Shown in pieces: positions 1 through 4,766 of a stretch of 6,117 nucleotides of DNA. The stretch covers positions 1-6,117 of the forward strand of contig JAQUUV010000128.1 of NCBI GenBank assembly GCA_028693695.1, written 5' to 3'. The position numbers and the translations under genes are program-made. The notes under the pieces were generated by a model. That model was not told where the DNA came from and did no database searches. It saw only the letters and a list, made by a program, of their open reading frames with translations. This stretch comes from Syntrophomonas sp. GTDB lineage: Bacteria > Bacillota > Syntrophomonadia > Syntrophomonadales > Syntrophomonadaceae. Numbering within the stretch: the stretch's first letter is position 1; the number at the start of each line of letters is the position of its first letter.

Positions 1-33
1 AGGCTATGTTAATTCGGTAATAGGAGGCACATA

Positions 34-828
34 CTAACTTAGCAATAGCCTGTCATTGTCCAGGTCCATCCCGCTTTTATTACTAAACATTTCTATTAAT
101 CGATCTACCGTCATTTCGGCTCTTTCTTGTCCCTGGATGTCCAGAATTATCTTTCCTTCATGCATCATGATGGTTCTGGTACCGAATTCTAATGCTGCTT
201 TCATATTATGGGTTACCATTATGGTGCATAATTGCTGTTCTGATACAACTTCACTGGTGAGCTGTGTAACTTTTTTGGCTATCGCTGGGTCCAACGCTGC
301 AGTATGTTCATCCAGCAGAAGCAACTTGGGCTTAGCTATGGTCGCCATTAGAAGGGTTAGCGCCTGACGCTGTCCCCCGGAGAGCAGCCCCACCTTTTGA
401 TTCATTCTATCCTCAAGACCCAATTCCAGAACTGCTAATCGCTCCCTAAACAGCTTAATATCAGCCTTATTGATTCCAGGCCTAAGTCCCCGAGGTTTAC
501 CTTTGGCATAGGCTATAGCCAGATTTTCCTCAATGGTCATGTCAAAGGCTGTACCACGTAATGGATCTTGAAATACCCTGCCTATATACTGTGAACGTTT
601 GAATTCTGGCCAGAAGGTGATATCCATTGAATCAATCGTTATTTTGCCGCTATCTATTTCAAATACCCCGGCTATACAATTAAGCAACGTCGATTTTCCT
701 GCTCCGTTGCCGCCAATTATGGTTACAAATTCACCTTCAGAAAGTGCCAGCTTGAGGTCATCAATTGCCAACCTTTCATTTATACTCCCCTGTCCAAATG
801 TTTTACTTAGACCTTCAATCTTTAGCAT
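34..828 (-). CDS. trpZ: Tryptophan ABC transporter, ATP-binding protein (TrpZ-like)
   Basis: Cytoplasmic ATPase that should power import through the permease encoded just upstream. All ABC nucleotide-binding motifs are present in order over 264 aa: Walker A GGNGAGKST (residues 39-47), Q-loop Gln87 (VFQDP), signature LSGGQRQ (149-155), Walker B LLLLDE (169-174), D-loop AALD (177-180) and switch His207 (VTHN). Walker B reads LLLLDEHTAALDP, with His after the catalytic Glu174, a form I associate with this transporter group. The ATG start overlaps the permease TGA by one base (TGATG). A GGAGG at 842-838, 9 nt upstream, supports it and suggests translational coupling. It is the last of three same-strand genes, and its transcript should depend on the Trp T-box upstream of trpX. 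The ABC ATPase call is certain from sequence. The tryptophan substrate is inferred from the operon leader. Only 33 bp follow the gene and no terminator is seen there. Confidence 0.93.
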   Translation of the reverse strand: MLKIEGLSKTFGQGSINERLAIDDLKLALSEGEFVTIIGGNGAGKSTLLNCIAGVFEIDSGKITIDSMDITFWPEFKRSQYIGRVFQDPLRGTAFDMTIEENLAIAYAKGKPRGLRPGINKADIKLFRERLAVLELGLEDRMNQKVGLLSGGQRQALTLLMATIAKPKLLLLDEHTAALDPAIAKKVTQLTSEVVSEQQLCTIMVTHNMKAALEFGTRTIMMHEGKIILDIQGQERAEMTVDRLIEMFSNKSGMDLDNDRLLLS

Positions 829-1742
829 CAGACTTGCCCTCCCCGATTATTGTCCATGGCAGACCGTCTTTTTTTCAACCTAACCAGACGTTCCTTAATT
901 ACTGGCATGGCTAATGCTAAAGCGACGATTAGTGCTGAGACTAATTTAAGATCCGTGGGCGGCATCCCCAGTTCCAGGGCAAAAGCGATAACCAACCGAT
1001 AGAGTATGGCACCTAAAATAACTGCAATGAGCCGCCGCAGCAAGGAATTCGTTCCAAATATTACTTCTCCGATAATTACAGAAGCTAATCCAATAATAAC
1101 CATACCAATACCCATGCCTACATCGACAAAGGATTGGTACTGCGCTATCATGGCACCCGTCAGGGCCACTAAGCCATTGGCAAGGGCCAGCCCTAACACA
1201 ATTAAAAAATCGGTGTTTACTCCCAAGGCTCTGACCATCTGATCGTTATCACCGGTAGCTCTGAGGACAAAGCCCAGCTTGGTTTTTAAAAACCAGACCA
1301 GCAACAGCAAAACAACCAGCAAAATAATTGAGGATATAATCAACTGGGAGTAAGCCCCCACCGTAGTGCTTTGTAGAACGCTGAATATGGTTGTTTTGTT
1401 CAATAAGGGGATATTGGCTCTATTACCCATTACTTTTAAATTGACAGAATAAAGAGCCAACATCACCAAAATTCCTGCCAGTAATGGCTGAATCTTGAGC
1501 TTGGTATGCAACAGGGCAGTTATACATCCCGCCAGGCACCCGGCTATGAACGCCACCACTATTCCCAGAAGCGGTTGACCGCTGCTGCACATTACAGCTG
1601 AGAAAGCCGCTCCTAGAACAAAGCTGCCGTCTACCGTCAAATCAGGTATGTTGAGCGTCCTGAAGGATATGAAGACTCCTAGTGCCATTATTGCATATAT
1701 TATTCCTAATTCCACCGAGCCCTGAAACGCCATTAAGGTCAT
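828..1742 (-). CDS. trpY: Tryptophan ABC transporter, permease (TrpY-like)
   Basis: Inner-membrane translocation subunit of the LivH/LivM-like permease superfamily (BPD_transp_2 type), 304 aa. By eye there are eight or nine hydrophobic segments, roughly at residues 9-27, 39-52, 57-78, 86-104, 131-152, 178-200, 208-229, 237-257 and 263-281. A basic cytoplasmic tail (KERLVRLKKRRS) follows. The N-terminal stretch NIPDLTVDGSF (31-41) and the loop RATGDNDQMVRALGV (161-175), the likely coupling helix contacting the ATPase, are typical of permeases paired with PF04392 binding proteins. The start at 1742 has an AGGGG 9 nt upstream (1756-1752). An in-frame ATG three codons later cannot be excluded. 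The 60-bp gap to trpX holds only a weak AT-rich repeat (CTTTAA-ggact-TTAAAG) and no terminator, so the genes should be cotranscribed. The protein has a single Trp (W150), which is low for a membrane protein. Substrate assignment rests on the T-box. Confidence 0.92.
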   Translation of the reverse strand: MTLMAFQGSVELGIIYAIMALGVFISFRTLNIPDLTVDGSFVLGAAFSAVMCSSGQPLLGIVVAFIAGCLAGCITALLHTKLKIQPLLAGILVMLALYSVNLKVMGNRANIPLLNKTTIFSVLQSTTVGAYSQLIISSIILLVVLLLLVWFLKTKLGFVLRATGDNDQMVRALGVNTDFLIVLGLALANGLVALTGAMIAQYQSFVDVGMGIGMVIIGLASVIIGEVIFGTNSLLRRLIAVILGAILYRLVIAFALELGMPPTDLKLVSALIVALALAMPVIKERLVRLKKRRSAMDNNRGGQV

Positions 1743-1803
1743 CGTCCTAAACCCCTTTTATTTTCCAAATACTTTAAGGACTTTAAAGAAATAAACTAGT
1801 CAT

Positions 1804-2808
1804 TTACAGCCCCTTAGCTTCTTTTAGCACATCTTCTGGTATTTTGATTCCTATAGCAGTGGCAGTATCTTTATTTACGTAAATACTCATCTTAGACATA
1901 GTCATAACCGGGATATCTCCAGCTTTCTTACCATTCAGGATTTCCGCCACCATCTTAGCCGTCTCCTGGCCCAGCACGGTGTAATCAATTCCATACGTAG
2001 CCAGGCCACCGTCTTTTACCATGGAATCAGCGCCTACATAAACAGGTGTTTTAGCCCGATTGGCAACCTGCGCCACCACAGGCATAGCTGAAGCTACCGT
2101 ATTGTCTATCGGTGAGAATATAACATCCACCTTACCCACCAGCGAGCTGGCAGCCTGCTGAACCTCGGATGAGTTGGTTACAGTTGCTTCCTTAACAGTA
2201 AGCCCGTTCTTTTGCGCATATTCTTTCAAATTATTGACCACTGATACTGAATTAGTCTCACTGCTGGTGTAGAGAGCTCCGATAGTTTTTATATTGGGAG
2301 TGATGCGTTTGGCCAATTCCATAATTTTCTCAGCCGATACCGCATCAGATGTACCGGTTACATTTTTGCCCGGTTTCTCCAGATTGCTTACCAGTCCAGA
2401 TCCCAACGGATCAGTACACGCTGAGAAAACAATCGGAATATCCTTAGTTTCACCCACTGCAGCCTGAGCTGAAGGGGTAGCAATCGCTACAATGAGATCA
2501 TAGTTATTGTTAGCAAATTTCTGGCATATAGTCTTCAAATTGGTCTGGTCACCCTGCGCATTTTGATAATCAATGCTAATTTTTTCTCCATCTTTAAAGC
2601 CTTCTTTGGCTAACTCCTGCACTAAAGATTCTCTGATGGTGTTAAGGGAAGGATGCTCTACAATCTGTACGATACCTATCTTCAGTTTCTTAGAGCTGTC
2701 AGTTGTATTCGCAGCGTTTTTGTTTTTATCGCTGGCGCATCCCGATACTGATAGCAACAATAAAAACACCATACATACGGAAGTCAATAAGGTTAGTGAT
2801 CTTTTCAT
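1804..2808 (-). CDS. trpX: Tryptophan ABC transporter, substrate-binding lipoprotein (TrpX-like)
   Basis: Extracytoplasmic binding protein of 334 aa, expected to capture tryptophan and deliver it to the permease. Residues 1-23 form a lipoprotein signal peptide: MKRS, a hydrophobic core, and lipobox V-S-G with Cys24 as the lipid anchor. A polar, flexible Asn/Lys/Thr/Ser-rich linker follows to about residue 40. The mature part has the two-lobed periplasmic-binding fold of the ABC_sub_bind family (PF04392). Family-typical blocks are KIGIVQIVEHPSLN, DYQNAQGD, IVAIATPSAQA, FSACTDPLGSGLV, NVTGTSD, and near the C-terminus YVGADSMV, YGIDYTVLGQETAKM. An AGGAGG at 2822-2817, 8 nt before the ATG, fixes the start. 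It is the first gene behind the Trp T-box, which regulates it directly. The protein contains no tryptophan residue. The family is also annotated as BMP-like or sugar-like binding proteins. The UGG specifier upstream is what narrows the ligand. Confidence 0.92.
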   Translation of the reverse strand: MKRSLTLLTSVCMVFLLLLSVSGCASDKNKNAANTTDSSKKLKIGIVQIVEHPSLNTIRESLVQELAKEGFKDGEKISIDYQNAQGDQTNLKTICQKFANNNYDLIVAIATPSAQAAVGETKDIPIVFSACTDPLGSGLVSNLEKPGKNVTGTSDAVSAEKIMELAKRITPNIKTIGALYTSSETNSVSVVNNLKEYAQKNGLTVKEATVTNSSEVQQAASSLVGKVDVIFSPIDNTVASAMPVVAQVANRAKTPVYVGADSMVKDGGLATYGIDYTVLGQETAKMVAEILNGKKAGDIPVMTMSKMSIYVNKDTATAIGIKIPEDVLKEAKGL

Positions 2809-2859
2809 TATAAATTCCTCCTGTCAAATAAATATTGATGGATGTCTTTCTCTCTGCAG

Positions 2860-2893
2860 ATTCTCTATTCATCAGCGCTTATGGATAGAGAAT
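2860..2893 (-). repeat. 9-bp inverted repeat in the trpX 5' UTR
   Basis: ATTCTCTAT (2860-2868) and ATAGAGAAT (2885-2893) are perfect complements around a 16-nt loop that itself contains the palindrome AGCGCT. It lies after the T-box terminator and before the trpX ribosome-binding site, so it appears only in read-through mRNA. No T-rich tract follows on the minus strand, so it is not a second intrinsic terminator. It could be an mRNA-stabilising hairpin, a protein operator or chance; its role is unknown. Confidence 0.5.
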
Positions 2894-2905
2894 GAAGGGC
2901 GCAAT

Positions 2906-2935
2906 AAAAAAACCCGTCCTAGTTTAAGGACAGGT
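2906..2935 (-). terminator. Intrinsic attenuator terminator of the trpXYZ T-box
   Basis: The minus-strand arms ACCTGTCCT (2935-2927) and AGGACGGGT (2920-2912) form a 9-bp stem, with one G-T pair, around a 6-nt loop. A run of seven T (2912-2906) follows. It ends transcription before trpX when tRNA-Trp is charged. Its 5' arm overlaps the antiterminator. Confidence 0.92.
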
Positions 2936-2958
2936 CTTAACCTGCGGTACCACCTTAA
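2924..2958 (-). promoter_or_regulatory. T-box antiterminator with tRNA acceptor-end bulge
   Basis: Helix A1 is UUAAGG (2958-2953) with CCUUAA (2929-2924). The 7-nt bulge UGGUACC (2952-2946) follows, then helix A2 GCAGGU (2945-2940) with ACCUGU (2935-2930), closed by the loop UAAG. The UGGU of the bulge (2952-2949) is the part known in T-boxes to pair with the free NCCA end of uncharged tRNA. The 3' strand is shared with the terminator 5' arm, so the two structures exclude one another. Confidence 0.9.
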
Positions 2959-3174
2959 TTGATACATAAATCTATGTATCCTCTCATACAGAGTGCAAAC
3001 ACACCCTTCACCCAGTAACGCTGGCGTTGCGTCGGTAGCTACTGAGGTCACAAGACCTTTTCACTCCACCCTCCGGGGCCCATTTTCCATTCCGTGTCCT
3101 GCCGGAATTGCACCATCTCCGACTCTCTGTAAGGTTGGTTTATGGTTTTACTTCCCCATCAATGGTTTATAGAA

Positions 3175-3203
3175 ATATAACCACATTCCAAACTAAATTG
3201 CAA
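3175..3203 (-). promoter_or_regulatory. Probable promoter of the T-box/trpXYZ operon
   Basis: On the minus strand, -35 TTGCAA (3203-3198), a 17-bp spacer, and -10 TTATAT (3180-3175) preceded by TGG, which gives an extended -10 (TGn). The predicted start, A3170 or A3168, lies just before the first bases of stem I (CCAUUGAUGGGG). That is where a T-box transcript is expected to begin. This is a match by eye to the sigma-A consensus. Confidence 0.6.
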
Positions 3204-3286
3204 TGATTTTTTAAGATTTCGAATTCGCAAAAATTATGCTGTTCCTGTTTGTTGACAACGCAAAAAACCTCACTACCTGAGATAAT

Positions 3287-3295
3287 ATTATAACA
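3287..3295 (-). promoter_or_regulatory. Possible second, upstream promoter for trpXYZ (extended -10)
   Basis: TGTTATAAT (3295-3287) on the minus strand is a perfect extended -10 (TGnTATAAT), overlapping the palindrome ATAATATTAT (3282-3291). No recognisable -35 lies 17 bp upstream (GGGGAT at 3315-3310). If used, it would add about 110 nt before stem I. It is weaker than the 3203-3175 promoter because of the missing -35 and the distance. Confidence 0.25.
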
Positions 3296-3329
3296 GAACT
3301 GTCACTATGATCCCCCCAAAAATATCATT

Positions 3330-3357
3330 TTGTATAATAATGTTTTTTGTATATAAT
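3330..3357 (+). promoter_or_regulatory. Probable promoter of trkA-trkH
   Basis: TATAAT at 3352-3357, with a weak -35 TTGTAT at 3330-3335 and a 16-bp spacer, puts a start near 3364 and leaves a 5' UTR of about 44 nt. A second TATAAT lies at 3333-3338 in a near-repeat of the same sequence, but it has no -35. The remaining intergenic sequence between about 3204 and 3330 holds only short palindromes (CGAATTCG at 3220-3227, ATAATATTAT at 3282-3291) and no gene. Confidence 0.4.
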
Positions 3358-3407
3358 CAGGTGAAGCAATCTTAATCTCAGTATTTTGACATGTAGGTGG
3401 GTAAGTT

Positions 3408-4766
3408 ATGAAGGTAATTATTATTGGTGCAGGAAAAGTGGGTTTTAGCATGGCCCAATTGCTGTCAGGTGAGAATCACGATGTGGTAGTTATTGAACAA
3501 TCCCCGGACCGACAGCAGGTTCTGGAGGAAACTCTGGATGTACAGGTTGTTAGCGGGAGCGGTTCATCTACGTCGATATTAGAGTCTGCTGGAGTGCACA
3601 ACGCTGATATGCTGCTGGCAGTTACCGAGTTTGATGAACTAAATATGGTAGCCTGCCTGCTGGCTAAGAAATACGGGGTAAAAACCACTATAGCACGGGT
3701 GCGCAATCCCGAATATCTCGAGGTTAAAGATTTTTTCTTGAATGAAGTCCTGGGCATTGACCTTATGATAAACCCCGAACGGGTTACAGCTCAAGAAATT
3801 GCCCAGATTGCGAAGAATCCAGAAGCCCTGAATGTGGACTACTATGCCGATGGCAAGGTTCAGCTGATGGAACTGGAATTGAAAGAAGACTCATCTCTGT
3901 TGGGAAAAAGAATTAAAGAATTGCCTACTTCCGTACCCTACAATATTGTATCCATAGCTCGCAAGCATAGAATGCTGGTACCGAGCGGTGATGATATCTT
4001 ACAGGTAGAAGACCATATCAACCTTATGGCCCGGACTGCCGATATGCGAGCGGTAGAAAAACTTCTGGGCGTTTATTCCCGAAAAGTTGAGCAGGTTATC
4101 ATTCTAGGCGGGGGGCGCACTGGCTACTATTTGGCCCAGATACTCGAACATAATAAACCAGCTATGAGTATCAAAATCATTGAGAAAGATCTTGCTAGAG
4201 CTCAGCAAATATCGCAAAAGCTTAAACACACACTGGTTATTCACGGAGATGGCAGCGATTACCAATTGTTAGAGGAGGAAAACATTATGTCTTCTGACCT
4301 CTTTGTAGCTGTAACAGATGATGATAAGATAAACTTGCTCTGTTCCCTTATTGCCAGCAACCTGGGAGTGAAGAAAACTGTCTGCCAGGTGAAACGTACT
4401 GACGTGATGCCGTTGGCAGAACAACTCGGTATAGATACCATATTAAGCCCGCGCCTGCTTACGGCTGGAGCCATTTTGAAATACATGCGATTTGGAGATA
4501 TCATATCCGTTACCCTCTTTGGGGAGGAACGAGCGGAGATGTTGGAACTCTTGGTCCAACCAGGAGCAACTGCGGTTAATAAGGAAATTCGACAAATCAA
4601 ATTCCCTAGTGGTTCAGTGATTGGAGCCGTGGTTCGTGAAAACAAGGTCATTATCCCGGATGGCAGCTTTATAATCCAAGCCCATGATCGCTTAATAGTA
4701 TTCTCTTTGCTTAAGAGCATCCACAAAGTTGAAAGACTCTTTCTTAACGGAGGCAAGATATTTTGA
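3408..4766 (+). CDS. trkA: Trk potassium uptake system, NAD(H)-binding regulatory subunit TrkA
   Basis: Peripheral cytoplasmic protein that gates the TrkH potassium channel in response to bound nucleotides. At 452 aa it has the usual full length, with two RCK modules. The first Rossmann domain has GAGKVG (residues 7-12) and Glu30 at the end of the second strand (VVVIEQ), which favours NAD(H). Its TrkA_C domain spans about 145-220 (VQLMELELKED...). The second module starts near 228 with GGGRTG (234-239), Glu259 (IIEKD) and HGDGSD (279-284), and has its own TrkA_C domain from about 370 to 445. Both glycine loops are intact, so neither half looks degenerate. In the first half the acidic residue of the GDG position is replaced (SGSGSS, 49-54), which is common in N-terminal TrkA repeats. 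The ATG has AGGTGG 7 nt upstream (3395-3400). It is the first gene of a two-gene operon with trkH and is divergent from the Trp transporter. Confidence 0.96.
   Translation: MKVIIIGAGKVGFSMAQLLSGENHDVVVIEQSPDRQQVLEETLDVQVVSGSGSSTSILESAGVHNADMLLAVTEFDELNMVACLLAKKYGVKTTIARVRNPEYLEVKDFFLNEVLGIDLMINPERVTAQEIAQIAKNPEALNVDYYADGKVQLMELELKEDSSLLGKRIKELPTSVPYNIVSIARKHRMLVPSGDDILQVEDHINLMARTADMRAVEKLLGVYSRKVEQVIILGGGRTGYYLAQILEHNKPAMSIKIIEKDLARAQQISQKLKHTLVIHGDGSDYQLLEEENIMSSDLFVAVTDDDKINLLCSLIASNLGVKKTVCQVKRTDVMPLAEQLGIDTILSPRLLTAGAILKYMRFGDIISVTLFGEERAEMLELLVQPGATAVNKEIRQIKFPSGSVIGAVVRENKVIIPDGSFIIQAHDRLIVFSLLKSIHKVERLFLNGGKIF
4749..4765 (+). promoter_or_regulatory. Ribosome-binding site and TTG start that define trkH
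   Basis: GGAGG at 4749-4753 lies inside the last codons of trkA, 9 nt before TTG at 4763-4765. This TTG overlaps the trkA TGA (TTGA). The next in-frame start, ATG at 4793, has no purine-rich site at proper spacing. It would also remove the family-typical N-terminus IRPAVILGNMG. The TTG is therefore preferred, and translation is probably coupled to trkA. Confidence 0.75.

Larger units (their letters stand above)
2906..3170 (-). promoter_or_regulatory. Tryptophan-specific T-box riboswitch leader of trpXYZ
   Basis: The leader RNA binds tRNA-Trp and permits transcription into trpXYZ when the tRNA is uncharged. Read on the minus strand, stem I begins near 3165. It has a basal helix with tandem G·A pairs (3160/3072 and 3159/3073), consistent with the known kink-turn, then GGGG (3157-3154) with CCCC (3078-3075). 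The 5' side of the specifier loop contains AGUA (3152-3149), and the distal part carries AGAGAGUCGG and AUGGUG, close to the T-box stem I consensus. The specifier is UGG (Trp), best at 3082-3080 directly before the GCCCC helix. A second UGG lies at 3089-3087. Stem II is AGGUC-UUGU-GACCU (3058-3045), a stem IIA/B-like region lies at about 3044-3010, and stem III is GATACATA-GATT-TATGTATC (2980-2961). The T-box core AAGGUGGUACCGC is at 2956-2944. The T-box class is essentially certain and Trp specificity is very likely. Confidence 0.95.

Noticed and set aside
56..367. Open frame of 103 codons on the plus strand, antisense to trpZ.
   Set aside because: It lies wholly inside a gene with every ABC ATPase motif, has no ribosome-binding site I can see, and its translation resembles no family I know. 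Similar antisense frames at 599-883, 1006-1242, 2573-2962, 3476-3757, 4259-4756 and 5023-5289 were rejected for the same reason; the one at 2573-2962 also runs across the T-box leader.
1773..1789. CTTTAA-ggact-TTAAAG repeat between trpY and trpX as a terminator or operator.
   Set aside because: Six AT-rich pairs with no T-tract are too weak for termination, and nothing else marks it as functional.
828..2808. Branched-chain amino acid or sugar/nucleoside ABC transporter.
   Set aside because: The permease belongs to the same broad superfamily as LivH and sugar permeases. However, there is only one permease and one ATPase, the binding protein is PF04392-like, and the leader specifier is UGG.
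3021..3028. A hairpin ACGC-CA-GCGT (3027-3018) within the T-box leader as a separate element.
   Set aside because: The loop would be only 2 nt. The bases are better explained as part of the stem IIA/B region, with CAGUA (3044-3040) pairing to UACUG (3017-3013).
3252..3286. Consensus -35 TTGACA (3252-3257) on the plus strand, with GATAAT at 3281-3286, as the trkA promoter.
   Set aside because: The spacer is 23 bp, too long for a sigma-A promoter, and the hexamer 17 bp downstream (ACCTGA) is not a -10.
3386..3391. A second perfect TTGACA just upstream of trkA.
   Set aside because: Its -10 would fall inside the trkA coding sequence, beyond the ribosome-binding site and start codon.
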